Of a stretch of 8,565 bases of DNA, positions 1-6,131 are shown piece by piece. The stretch comes from Bacteroides sp. (lineage in GTDB: Bacteria; Bacteroidota; Bacteroidia; Bacteroidales; Muribaculaceae). Position numbers and translations under genes: made by a program. Location: positions 6,412 to 14,976 of the forward strand of contig JAAVDT010000015.1 in assembly GCA_014801655.1 (NCBI GenBank), in the 5' to 3' direction. Within the stretch, counting starts at the first letter, position 1. Every line of letters starts with the position of its first letter. The notes under the pieces are model-generated. The model made no database searches, was not told the origin of the DNA, and saw only the letters and a program-made list of their open reading frames with translations.

Positions 1-1163
1 ACCTGCTGCGCCTCTTCATAGGTGAAGCGGCGGTTGGAGCGGATAACGGTGCGGGCAATGCGGTATTTGACCACCTCGGCCTTGTCGTTCATCTCGAAGA
101 TGCAGGAGAAGGTCAGCTTATCCTCATCGGGGCGCAGGGAGCAAATGCCGTTGGAGAGATGTTCAGGGAGCATCGGCACCACGCGGTCAACGAGATAGAC
201 CGACGTTGCGCGTTTCTGCGCCTCCTTGTCGAGAATCGAATCGGGCTGAACGTAATGGGTCACGTCGGCAATATGGACACCCACCTCCCAGTTGCCGTTT
301 TTCAGGCGGCGGATCGAGAGGGCATCGTCGAAGTCCTTGGCATCCTTGGGGTCGATGGTGAAGGTGGTGACGCCGCGCATATCTTCGCGGGCGGCAACGA
401 CCTCGGGGGTAATTCCGGCGTCGATTTTCTTTGCCGCTTCGTCAACGTTTTTGGGGTAGATATAGGGCAGACCGAATTCGGCGAGGATGGCGTGCATCTC
501 GGTTGTGTTTTCGCCGGTCTGGCCGAGCACGTCGACCACTTCGCCAATGGGATTCTTCGCATCATCGGGCCAGGAAGTGATTCTGACGATTGCTTTCTGG
601 CCGGTCTTGCCCCCTTTGAGCTTGCCGCGCGGAATGATGATGTCGGTGGCAAGGAATTTGGAGTCGGTCTGCAGGTAGGCATACTGGCGCATGACCTGGA
701 GTGTGCCGATAAATGTCTGATCTTTCTCTTCGAGAATTTCAATGACCTCGGCTTCCGGTTCGACTCCGCGACGGCGGGCGGCCACGATGATTTTAACCTT
801 GTCGCCGTTGAGCGCATGCATGGAGTTTCGCTCGGCAACGAAGATGGTTTCGTTGTCGTCGTCGGTGATTACGCTGTTCTTGCCGTTGCTGCGGCGGATG
901 AAGGTGCCGGTGGTCACATTGCTTCGCGAGGGCGCCTTATATTTTCCGGGCGACACTTCGATCAGGTCGCCGTCGAAGGCCAGTTCGGCAAGAATCAGCG
1001 CCACGGCACGTTGCGCGGCGGGAGTTTCAACACCGATGGCGTGAGACACCTGCTTGTAGTTGAATGTGGCGTTTTTCTGCCGGCTGATATAATTGACCAC
1101 TTCGGCATGGAGGTCTTTCGACTGACGTTTGCGCGATGTGGGGTTTGAGGTTTTCTTGTTCAT
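1..1163 (-). CDS. rnr: Ribonuclease R, N-terminal part (cut by window edge)
   Basis: This is a processive 3'-to-5' exoribonuclease of the RNase II/R (RNB) family, which degrades structured RNA in the cytoplasm. The frame is open from the ATG at 1161-1163 to the window edge, giving 387 complete codons of a protein usually about 700-750 residues. It starts MNKKTSNPTSRKR. A basic winged-helix-like region covers residues 10-80 and cold-shock/OB-type segments cover about 80-240. The RNB domain begins near residue 255 with TIDPKDAKDFDDALS (residues 269-283), whose Asp271, Asp277, Asp279 and Asp280 match the Mg2+-binding aspartates of the family. VHIADVTHYV (297-306) and RRFTYEEAQ (378-386) are also typical. 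The S1 domain would lie beyond the edge. The gene is downstream of gyrB on the same strand with a 214-base gap. I saw no TAnnTTTG promoter in that gap, so read-through from gyrB is possible. Confidence 0.95.
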   Translation of the reverse strand, partial: MNKKTSNPTSRKRQSKDLHAEVVNYISRQKNATFNYKQVSHAIGVETPAAQRAVALILAELAFDGDLIEVSPGKYKAPSRSNVTTGTFIRRSNGKNSVITDDDNETIFVAERNSMHALNGDKVKIIVAARRRGVEPEAEVIEILEEKDQTFIGTLQVMRQYAYLQTDSKFLATDIIIPRGKLKGGKTGQKAIVRITSWPDDAKNPIGEVVDVLGQTGENTTEMHAILAEFGLPYIYPKNVDEAAKKIDAGITPEVVAAREDMRGVTTFTIDPKDAKDFDDALSIRRLKNGNWEVGVHIADVTHYVQPDSILDKEAQKRATSVYLVDRVVPMLPEHLSNGICSLRPDEDKLTFSCIFEMNDKAEVVKYRIARTVIRSNRRFTYEEAQQ

Positions 1164-1377
1164 GTCGGTTTGATATTTTGAATTTTGGTCGGAGTCTGAA
1201 ACGGAGAGCGACTCCTATTATATATAGTATAACGCTTCACCGGGGCAAATTGTTATGGCGCCCGGCCGTGCCCGGCGGATTATGCCAAAGGCGCAGCCAT
1301 GAGGCGGGGCGATATCGGTCGCCTCATCCTGCATGTCTGCGCCTGTGGTTATCGTTTCGGGAGCTGAAGCGCGCCGA
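1164..1377 (-). other. gyrB-rnr intergenic region with two hairpins
   Basis: This 214-base gap holds no convincing ORF. Two inverted repeats are visible. One has arms at 1299-1306 and 1320-1327 (ATGAGGCG/CGCCTCAT) and is not followed by a T-run on the minus strand, so it is a poor intrinsic terminator. The other has arms at 1191-1196 and 1210-1215 (GGAGTC/GACTCC) and would lie in the rnr leader about 30 bases before its start codon. An AT-only stretch, TATTATATATAGTATA, lies at about 1216-1231. No Bacteroidetes-type -7 element was found on the minus strand. Co-transcription of gyrB and rnr is therefore possible but not shown. Confidence 0.4.
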
Positions 1378-3309
1378 TTATGCGTCGATAGTAGCGTATT
1401 TTGCGTTTTCTTCGATGAAGTCGCGACGCGGACCGACATCCTCGCCCATGAGCATCGAGAAGATACGGTCGGCCTCGGCAGCATCGCTGATCTGCACCTG
1501 CTTGAGCATGCGGTGTTCGGGCGACATGGTGGTGTCGCGAAGCTCCTGGGCACTCATCTCACCCAGACCTTTGTAGCGCTGCACCTTGGTTTTGTCGCCA
1601 TGTTTGAGAATGAACTGCTGCACCTGCTGTTCGGTCCAGCAATATTCCTCCACCTTGCCGCGCGAGCATTTGTAGAGCGGCGGAGTGGCGAGGTAGAGAT
1701 AGCCGTTTTCAATCACCGGACGCATGCGGCGGAAGAAGAAGGTCATGAGCAGAGTGGCAATGTGGGCGCCGTCGATATCGGCATCGGTCATGATGATGAT
1801 TTTGTGGTAGGCAATCTTTGAGATGTTGACTTCCTTGGGGTCATCTTCGGTGCCGATGGTGACACGCATTGCGCGGAACATGCTTGTGATTTCCTGGTTG
1901 TCGAAAATCTTGTGGTCCATCGCTTTCTCAACATTCAGAATCTTGCCTCGGAGCGGGAGGATGGCCTGGAACTGACGGTCGCGGCCCTGCTTGGCCGTTC
2001 CGCCTGCCGAGTCACCTTCGACGAGGAAGAGCTCGCAGTCTTCAGCCGTGCGGCTTGAGCAGTCGGCCAGCTTGCCGGGAAGACCGCCACCTGAGAGGGG
2101 CGACTTGCGGAGCACGTTCTTGCGGGCATTGTAGGCGGCATGGCGAGCCTGAGCGGCGAGAATCACCTTGCCAACAATGGTTTTAGCCTGCTGGGGGTGC
2201 TCTTCGAGATAGGTGCGGAGGGCTTCGCTGACAGCAGTCTGAACGGCACCGATCACCTCGTTGTTGCCGAGCTTGGTCTTGGTCTGACCTTCAAACTGAG
2301 GCTCCATGACTTTGACGGAAACCACAGCCGTCAGACCTTCGCGGAAGTCGTCGCTGGCCACTTCGATTTTCACCTTGTCGAGCAGCTTTTCATCTTCGGC
2401 ATATTTCTTGAGCGTGGCAGTCAGGCCGCGGCGGAAGCCGGTCAGATGTGTGCCGCCCTCGATGGTGTTGATATTGTTAACGAAGGAGTAGACATTTTCG
2501 TTATAGGTGGTATTGTAGGTCAGCGCCACTTCAACGGGGATGCCCTGACGCTCGGTGTTGAGATGAATCACGTCGTTGATCAGCGGCTCTTTGTTGGAGT
2601 CGATATATTCAACAAATTCGCGCAGACCATCCTTGGAGTAGAACACCTCGCCTCGGGGTTCGCCCTCTTCGTTGAGCTCGCGCATATCTTTCAGCGTCAG
2701 CGTGATGCCGGCGTTGAGGAAAGCGAGGTCGCGCAGACGGTTGGCCAGGGTGGTGTAGTCGTAGACGGTGACAGTGAAGATGCTGCCGTCGGGCTTGAAG
2801 GTGATTGATGTGCCGGTGTGGTCGCTTTCGCCCACAATCTGCAGCTCGGTGGTGGGCTTGCCACAGGAATATTCCTGCACGTAGGTCTTTCCGTTGCGGT
2901 TAACCTCAGCGCGGAGATAGGTCGACAGAGCGTTCACGCAGCTGACACCGACACCGTGGAGACCGCCCGACACCTTATAGGAACCCTTGTCGAACTTACC
3001 GCCGGCATGAAGCACGGTCAGCACGACTTCGAGCGCGCTCTTGTGTTCTTTTTCGTGCATATCGACGGGGATACCGCGACCGTTGTCCACAACGGTAATC
3101 GAGTTGTCAGCGTTGATTGTCACGTCAATGTGAGTGGCGTAGCCGGCAAGAGCTTCGTCAATCGAGTTGTCAACAACCTCATAAACGAGGTGATGGAGAC
3201 CCTTTGCCGAGATGTCACCGATATACATGGCCGGGCGTTTTCTCACCGCCTCAAGGCCTTCGAGCACCTGAATATTACTGGCGCTATATTCTTCTTCTTT
3301 TTCTGCCAT
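1378..3309 (-). CDS. gyrB: DNA gyrase subunit B
   Basis: This is the ATPase and TOPRIM subunit of DNA gyrase, which with GyrA introduces negative supercoils using ATP. The protein has 643 residues, the usual length of the short GyrB without the enterobacterial insert. The GHKL ATPase domain occupies about residues 1-220, with EVVDNSIDEA (Glu44 and Asn48), DNGRGIP (75-81) and GLHGVG (116-121). The transducer contains QTKTKLGN (342-349), including the ATP-contacting QTK loop. The TOPRIM domain has EGDSAGG (431-437, catalytic Glu431), PLRGKILNVEKA (452-463) and DADID (509-513, metal-binding Asp509/511/513). The C-terminal QRYKGLGEM motif is at 577-585. EGDSAGGTAKQGRDR favours GyrB over ParE. The frame stays open up to an ATG at 3426, but family members begin MAEKEEEYSAS-like, and the promoter at 3428-3459 would put transcription start downstream of 3426. 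I therefore chose 3309. The stop is TAA at 1378-1380. Confidence 0.98.
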   Translation of the reverse strand: MAEKEEEYSASNIQVLEGLEAVRKRPAMYIGDISAKGLHHLVYEVVDNSIDEALAGYATHIDVTINADNSITVVDNGRGIPVDMHEKEHKSALEVVLTVLHAGGKFDKGSYKVSGGLHGVGVSCVNALSTYLRAEVNRNGKTYVQEYSCGKPTTELQIVGESDHTGTSITFKPDGSIFTVTVYDYTTLANRLRDLAFLNAGITLTLKDMRELNEEGEPRGEVFYSKDGLREFVEYIDSNKEPLINDVIHLNTERQGIPVEVALTYNTTYNENVYSFVNNINTIEGGTHLTGFRRGLTATLKKYAEDEKLLDKVKIEVASDDFREGLTAVVSVKVMEPQFEGQTKTKLGNNEVIGAVQTAVSEALRTYLEEHPQQAKTIVGKVILAAQARHAAYNARKNVLRKSPLSGGGLPGKLADCSSRTAEDCELFLVEGDSAGGTAKQGRDRQFQAILPLRGKILNVEKAMDHKIFDNQEITSMFRAMRVTIGTEDDPKEVNISKIAYHKIIIMTDADIDGAHIATLLMTFFFRRMRPVIENGYLYLATPPLYKCSRGKVEEYCWTEQQVQQFILKHGDKTKVQRYKGLGEMSAQELRDTTMSPEHRMLKQVQISDAAEADRIFSMLMGEDVGPRRDFIEENAKYATIDA

Positions 3310-3427
3310 TATGTGATTGTATCTATCTTTCGTTTTTACTGTGCTGCATTTCAGCCAATTCCATCCGCGCCACCCCGATGCGCAAAGCAGCGGTTGACAT
3401 CCGGACCCATTCGCCGAAATCAGCAAA

Positions 3428-3459
3428 CAAAATTAATAAAAAAATGTCTTTTCAGCAAA
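3428..3459 (-). promoter_or_regulatory. gyrB promoter (-33/-7 Bacteroidetes type)
   Basis: On the minus strand TTTG (3456-3459) is followed after exactly 20 bases by TAATTTTG (3428-3435). This fits the Bacteroidetes primary-sigma pattern TTTG-N19-21-TAnnTTTG. Transcription would start near 3421, leaving a leader of about 110 bases before the gyrB ATG. Apart from the terminator at 3550-3585, I see nothing else in the non-coding stretch 3310-3605. Confidence 0.7.
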
Positions 3460-3549
3460 CTTTTCACCCACTCATTCACTCCCCAAACTTTCCATCATCG
3501 CCAATTTCCCCCTCCCATCTCCCATTTCACATTCGCCAACGCGCACGAA

Positions 3550-3585
3550 AAACGGTCGCACCGGCTATTCGCGATGCGACCGTTT
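3550..3585 (-). terminator. Intrinsic terminator of the secreted-protein operon
   Basis: An 11-bp perfect stem (AAACGGTCGCA at 3550-3560, TGCGACCGTTT at 3575-3585) has a 14-base loop. It lies 21 bases past the stop of the gene ending at 3606. On the minus strand the downstream arm runs into TTTTTCG, giving a short U-run. It separates the 3606-5122 operon from the gyrB promoter. Confidence 0.8.
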
Positions 3586-3605
3586 GTTTCTATTTCTTGC
3601 GCAGG

Positions 3606-4409
3606 TTAATTATCGTCTTCTTTGTCGGCATTGCCGCAGCCCACAGCAACAACAATGACGCACTGACCTTTATCGGCCTGAAAGCCAAAGCCGGTGTTAG
3701 TATAGTCAATCTTTCTGATTTTGAGGCACGGATCGTTATTGACCCAAACCTCCACTTTTCCACCGCTCTTCTTAATCGAGAGAGTCAGCATCACATTCTT
3801 GCCTTTCAGATCATTAATAAATGAGCTCTGAGAGTAAACCTCCTTGCCATCTTTAATCTGAGTATATGTCACGCTTTGCGAATTGAGGGTCAGCAGACCC
3901 ATATTATACTTATCCTCCATGTTGATGATGACCGAATAATTTGTCGACTTATTGAGCTTCGACATAAACAAAATCGTATGAATCAGGAAGTCGTTATTTG
4001 GGTCGAAAGGAAGCTCCGTGTAGGTCATCACCGGCTCTTTCATGCCCAAATTCATCAGCGTCAACACATTGTTCTTAATTTGAGCCGATGCAGCTTTTTC
4101 TTTAAACTCACTCCATTCGAGTTCATTCTCATCGAAAGGATAATACTGAAAATTAGGATATTCCGAGCGATAGGTTTGGGCCATCACTTCTAAAGGCGAC
4201 CCATTCGAATCCGACTCTTCAGTGTCGCCATTGGTCATTTCCTCCAATGCCTTTGCAGCCTTCTTGCTTGATTTATTGTTGTTTGATTTATTGCCATTAG
4301 ACACATTTAGCAAACCCTTCCGTTCTTTAGTCAGTCCGGCATTAGACTGCAGCGGCAGAATCATGGCCACCAATAGAGCGACCAGTATTGAAAGTTTTCT
4401 TGTTTTCAT
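3606..4409 (-). CDS. Secreted protein, possible beta-sandwich domain, function unknown
   Basis: I do not recognise this 267-residue protein. Residues 1-24 (KTRK, a hydrophobic stretch, then LQSNAG) look like a signal peptide cleaved after Ala24. No lipobox is present, so periplasm or outside is expected. Residues 35-75 form a low-complexity linker rich in Asn, Ser and Lys. From about residue 85 to 257 short beta-strand-like segments alternate with turns (for example YPFDENELEW, NNVLTLMNL, FLIHTILFMS, YSVIINME, VEVWVNNDPCLKIRK, FGFQADKGQCVIV). This pattern resembles LamG/concanavalin-like jelly-roll domains, but the resemblance is inference from pattern only. Cysteines are at 228, 250 and 258. 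The tail is acidic (NADKEDDN). The coding sequence is visibly more AT-rich than gyrB. It begins 29 bases after the PEGA gene and ends before the 3550-3585 terminator, so the two probably form an operon. Confidence 0.8.
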   Translation of the reverse strand: MKTRKLSILVALLVAMILPLQSNAGLTKERKGLLNVSNGNKSNNNKSSKKAAKALEEMTNGDTEESDSNGSPLEVMAQTYRSEYPNFQYYPFDENELEWSEFKEKAASAQIKNNVLTLMNLGMKEPVMTYTELPFDPNNDFLIHTILFMSKLNKSTNYSVIINMEDKYNMGLLTLNSQSVTYTQIKDGKEVYSQSSFINDLKGKNVMLTLSIKKSGGKVEVWVNNDPCLKIRKIDYTNTGFGFQADKGQCVIVVAVGCGNADKEDDN

Positions 4410-4438
4410 ATCTTTCTTTTGATGTTAGTTTTCGTGAT

Positions 4439-5122
4439 TTATAAGTCACTGCCTACGGTTGTGGTGAGTTCGGCAATCACAGGTTCATATTCTTTCAGCA
4501 GTCGGTCATATTTCTCATACGCTCCATTACCATCGTCAAAATCTCTCTTTTCGCTGACCAGACGCACACGATAGGTCGGAGTATCCCCATCGGCAAACGA
4601 AAGACGGATTTCCATGCGGGTGCGCACATCCTGCTTTCTGAATTTAGTTGTGGCCCAGGCGGTTTTAATCCAGCCGGCAGCCTTGTCGCGAACTTCGATA
4701 TCCTCAAAATTCTTAACGGCAATGTTCATCAATCGCTTCCAGATTACATCTTCCGACATTCCTTTACGACAGGTCACGTCAAACCATTTATTAGCCAGCT
4801 CACGTCCGCCATCTTCGACTCCGACAGAATTCTTACGGGCCTCATCCTCCGAGAGCTTATACATGATGTCTTTCTTCGGATTGTCTTTTCTGACGGTGAT
4901 TCGACGGCTCATATAGCCGGGAGCTTCAAGTCGCAGAGTCACAAACTCTGCGCCACCTTTAAACTCAACGGTGTAAGAACCGGTACCCACATCCATGCCG
5001 TCGCGATAGATAGTAGCTTCCTCCGGCAACACATGAATAGTGATTTTCTTCGCCCCGAAAATCGAGGCACTCATGCTCATGCACGTCAAAACGACTGCGA
5101 GCAGAAACATAAATCGTTTCAT
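4439..5122 (-). CDS. Secreted PEGA-domain protein
   Basis: This 227-residue protein has a signal peptide at residues 1-24 (MKRFMFLLAVVLTC, then SIFGA before KK), with likely cleavage after Ala24. Residues 27-90 look like a PEGA domain: ITIHVLPEEATIYRDGMDVG, then GSYTVEFKGG and LRLEAPGYMSRRITVRKD. The run from hydrophobic strand to 'DG..VG' turn to 'APGY' is characteristic. PEGA domains are small beta folds found in surface and S-layer-linked proteins. Their exact role here is unknown. Residues 105-225 form a second, unrecognised region (ELANKWFDVTCRKG, GWIKTAWATTKF, then VRTRMEIRLSF and YRVRLVSEKRDF), probably alpha/beta. The start at 5122 is preceded by AT-rich sequence without a Shine-Dalgarno, as usual in the phylum. 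It is the first gene of the probable operon. The structured RNA at 5175-5445 lies directly upstream and could control it by termination or read-through. Confidence 0.85.
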   Translation of the reverse strand: MKRFMFLLAVVLTCMSMSASIFGAKKITIHVLPEEATIYRDGMDVGTGSYTVEFKGGAEFVTLRLEAPGYMSRRITVRKDNPKKDIMYKLSEDEARKNSVGVEDGGRELANKWFDVTCRKGMSEDVIWKRLMNIAVKNFEDIEVRDKAAGWIKTAWATTKFRKQDVRTRMEIRLSFADGDTPTYRVRLVSEKRDFDDGNGAYEKYDRLLKEYEPVIAELTTTVGSDL

Positions 5123-5174
5123 AAATAAAAAACAATGGCCTCACATTCGCCCAATTATTGGCCCGATTGGTTAT

Positions 5175-5232
5175 AAAAAACAAAAGCGTGGACGATGCTC
5201 AGTTTATTCTAAATGAAGGCATCGCCAAACGC
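5175..5232 (-). terminator. Intrinsic terminator ending the structured RNA
   Basis: On the minus strand GGCGATGC (5219-5226) pairs with GCATCGTC (5191-5198) over 8 bp with one G-U. It is extended by GCG/CGC at 5230-5232 and 5186-5188 across small bulges. The T-rich run TTTTGTTTTTT (5175-5185) follows. Six bases of the upstream arm (5221-5226) also belong to the alternative long-range stem, so terminator and long-range stem cannot both form fully. Confidence 0.7.
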
Positions 5233-5364
5233 CCATCGACAAAAATAAACAGACACCCCACGCCATGACCATATACTTGCCTGCCCCGATGAGGCAGGTA
5301 GACACGTCACGCATGAGCGTTGTTGCCTGAATTACCTGTTGTCGATTTTGAAATTGGCGATTTC

Positions 5365-5394
5365 TCATTTACAGATAAAACCAAAACGCTTCAT
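5365..5394 (-). CDS. Possible nine-codon leader peptide MKRFGFICK
   Basis: A short ORF inside the structured RNA starts with ATG at 5392-5394 and stops with TGA at 5365-5367, encoding MKRFGFICK. Its start context (ATTTATGAA, then CG and TTT) closely resembles that of the PEGA gene downstream, which begins MKRFMF. The stop codon is only three bases before the ATCGCCAA arm (5354-5361) of the long-range stem. A ribosome terminating here could therefore mask that arm and favour the downstream terminator. Translation is not demonstrated and a nine-codon ORF can arise by chance. Confidence 0.25.
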   Translation of the reverse strand: MKRFGFICK

Positions 5395-5450
5395 AAATAT
5401 TAACAAACCACAAGTCTGCGACTCTTCGCCGACCCATTGGGTTTGCGCTG

Positions 5451-5458
5451 CAAATATA
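5451..5458 (-). promoter_or_regulatory. Probable -7 promoter element of the structured RNA
   Basis: The minus strand reads TATATTTG here, matching TAnnTTTG. Transcription would start around 5444, just where the first hairpin begins. No clear TTTG -33 box is present at the expected 19-21 base spacing, so support is moderate. Confidence 0.55.
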
Positions 5459-5594
5459 CGAATTTTTTCAAATATTCATAAATCACATAATAAAACTTTC
5501 TCACTAGCCACACAATGAGAGAGCGTTAAAAGAGGGGAAGTTGAGGGGAAATTGACGGGGAGAGGGAAAAATTTTGAGAAATTTTTGGGAAAAA

Positions 5595-5626
5595 TTTGGA
5601 GGATTGGAAAAAAGTTGCTAACTTTG
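5595..5626 (+). promoter_or_regulatory. Promoter of the first tRNA-Pro(GGG)
   Basis: TTTG at 5595-5598 is followed after 20 bases by TAACTTTG at 5619-5626, a full match to the Bacteroidetes -33/-7 pattern. The tRNA begins 18 bases after the -7 box, leaving only a short 5' extension. The preceding stretch, 5461-5594, is AT- and purine-rich with A and T tracts and no gene. Confidence 0.85.
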
Positions 5627-5766
5627 CATCGCTTTTAACCAATCGGGGTGTAGCTCAGCCAGGTTAGAGTACGCGTCTGGGGGGCGTGTGGTCGGAAGTT
5701 CGAATCTTCTCACCCCGACTTAAGCTTCCAACTCCTGCAAGAATTTCTTGCGGGAGTTGTTGTTTT
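5612..5766 (+). repeat. Duplicated tRNA-Pro cassette, copy 1
   Basis: This 155-bp unit holds the -7 box, tRNA and terminator. It matches 6014-6168 at a fixed offset of 402 bases with four substitutions (5621 A/C, 5629 T/C, 5743 A/G, 5752 G/A). None falls in the tRNA. The 247 bases between the copies are not repeated. Confidence 0.9.
5644..5718 (+). tRNA. tRNA-Pro, anticodon GGG (copy 1)
   Basis: A 75-base cloverleaf is complete. The acceptor is CGGGGTG/CACCCCG. The D arm is GCTC/GAGT. The anticodon stem is CGCGT/GCGTG with loop CTGGGGG, so the anticodon at positions 34-36 is GGG. The T arm is GGAAG/CTTCT with loop TTCGAAT. The discriminator is A, and CCA is not encoded (ACTT follows). It reads the proline codons CCC and CCU. 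It has its own promoter and terminator, so it is a monocistronic tRNA gene. Confidence 0.97.
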
Positions 5767-5770
5767 TTTT
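5730..5770 (+). terminator. Intrinsic terminator of tRNA-Pro copy 1
   Basis: The arms are AACTCCTGCAAG (5730-5741) and CTTGCGGGAGTT (5747-5758), a 12-bp stem with one G-U pair and a five-base loop. TTGTTGTTTTTTTT follows. Confidence 0.92.
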
Positions 5771-5840
5771 CACCGGGGATTGGGTTGATATTGGAGGGGT
5801 GAGAGGAGCTTGGGCGGGGCGGAGGAGCCATCCGGGTATC

Positions 5841-5860
5841 ATCGGCCGTTCACGGCCGAT
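5841..5860. repeat. GC-rich palindromic hairpin between the tRNA copies
   Basis: An 8-bp perfect stem (ATCGGCCG/CGGCCGAT) encloses the loop TTCA. The palindrome is flanked by direct copies of CATCCGG at 5829-5835 and 5869-5875, 40 bases apart. No T-run follows on either strand, so a terminator is unlikely. The rest of the gap (5771-6013) has no gene. It is G-rich up to about 5925 and then A-tract-rich. Confidence 0.5.
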
Positions 5861-5934
5861 AAACTTGACATCCGGCGGGGATAATGCCTGGTGAGGATGT
5901 GCGCTTGAGAGAGATGGGGGAGGATGTTGAAAAG

Positions 5935-5970
5935 TTGTTGAAAAAAATTGTTGAAAAAATTGTTGAAAAC
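5935..5970 (+). repeat. Short tandem repeat TTGTTGAAAA(AAA), about three copies
   Basis: Copies start at 5935, 5948 and 5960 with spacings of 13 and 12 bases. Together they place A-tracts roughly one helical turn apart. The array ends about 27 bases before the -33 box of the second tRNA promoter. A-tracts in that position can act like an UP element or a bend, but that role is inferred. Confidence 0.5.
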
Positions 5971-5996
5971 TTTTTCAATAATTATTTCTGCAAAAA

Positions 5997-6028
5997 CTTG
6001 CAAGTCTCAAAATAAGTTGCTACCTTTG
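5997..6028 (+). promoter_or_regulatory. Promoter of the second tRNA-Pro(GGG)
   Basis: CTTG at 5997-6000 (a TTG-type -33 box) is followed after 20 bases by TACCTTTG at 6021-6028. The -7 box is inside the duplicated cassette, whereas the -33 box lies just outside it. Each copy has therefore acquired its own -33 context. Confidence 0.8.
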
Positions 6029-6045
6029 CACCGCTTTTAACCAAT

Positions 6046-6120
6046 CGGGGTGTAGCTCAGCCAGGTTAGAGTACGCGTCTGGGGGGCGTGTGGTCGGAAG
6101 TTCGAATCTTCTCACCCCGA
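6046..6120 (+). tRNA. tRNA-Pro, anticodon GGG (copy 2)
   Basis: The gene is identical base for base to the tRNA at 5644-5718, with the same cloverleaf, anticodon GGG in loop CTGGGGG, and no encoded CCA. It has its own promoter and terminator. The copies differ only outside the mature tRNA, which indicates recent duplication or gene conversion. Confidence 0.97.
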
Positions 6121-6131
6121 CTTAAGCTTCC

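Larger units (their letters stand above)
5175..5445 (-). ncRNA. Structured leader or stand-alone RNA with competing helices
   Basis: This 520-base gap (5123-5643) has no sizeable gene, but its minus strand shows a dense set of nested helices. Coordinates are given 5' to 3' along the RNA. A 5' hairpin pairs 5440-5445 with 5404-5409, and 5426-5429 with 5418-5421 (GCGA/TCGC). A long-range stem pairs 5354-5361 (ATCGCCAA) with 5221-5228 (TTGGCGAT). Nested inside it, 5339-5346 (ATCGACAA) pairs with 5235-5242 (TTGTCGAT). Inner hairpins are 5317-5320/5309-5312 (ACGC/GCGT) and 5293-5298/5280-5285 (CCTGCC/GGCAGG). A further option is 5333-5338/5295-5300 (CAGGTA/TACCTG), which excludes the CCTGCC hairpin. 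The RNA ends in an intrinsic terminator. I recognise no riboswitch, tmRNA, RNase P or SRP consensus. The Bacteroidales-1/6S-like family remains an untested alternative. Confidence 0.6.

Noticed and set aside
302..838. Minus-strand ORF of 178 codons in another frame inside rnr
   Set aside because: It is a low-complexity Ser/Pro/Arg-rich translation overlapping the well-supported RNase R frame.
159..1148. Plus-strand ORF of 329 codons opposite rnr
   Set aside because: It is antisense to a frame with clear RNase R motifs. Its translation has no recognisable domain and arises from G+C-rich codon structure on the other strand.
1299..1327. Hairpin after gyrB as an intrinsic terminator
   Set aside because: The stem is good, but no T-run follows on the minus strand.
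1333..1821. Plus-strand ORFs opposite the 3' end of gyrB
   Set aside because: They are antisense shadows of a gene identified by many conserved motifs.
3310..3426. N-terminal extension of GyrB to an ATG at 3424-3426
   Set aside because: The extra 39 residues are not family-like, and the promoter at 3428-3459 would start transcription inside this stretch.
2140..3609. Long plus-strand ORFs opposite gyrB (2140-2808 and 2818-3609)
   Set aside because: They mirror gyrB codons, have no domain signatures, and the second runs on into non-coding DNA.
5240..5247. TATTTTTG on the minus strand as a separate promoter for the PEGA gene
   Set aside because: It fits TAnnTTTG, but no -33 box is present at the right distance. 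It also lies inside the paired region of the structured RNA, upstream of the terminator.
5935..5970. CRISPR-like or origin-like repeat array
   Set aside because: The units are only 12-13 bases, without spacers, and contain no DnaA-box consensus (TTATCCACA).
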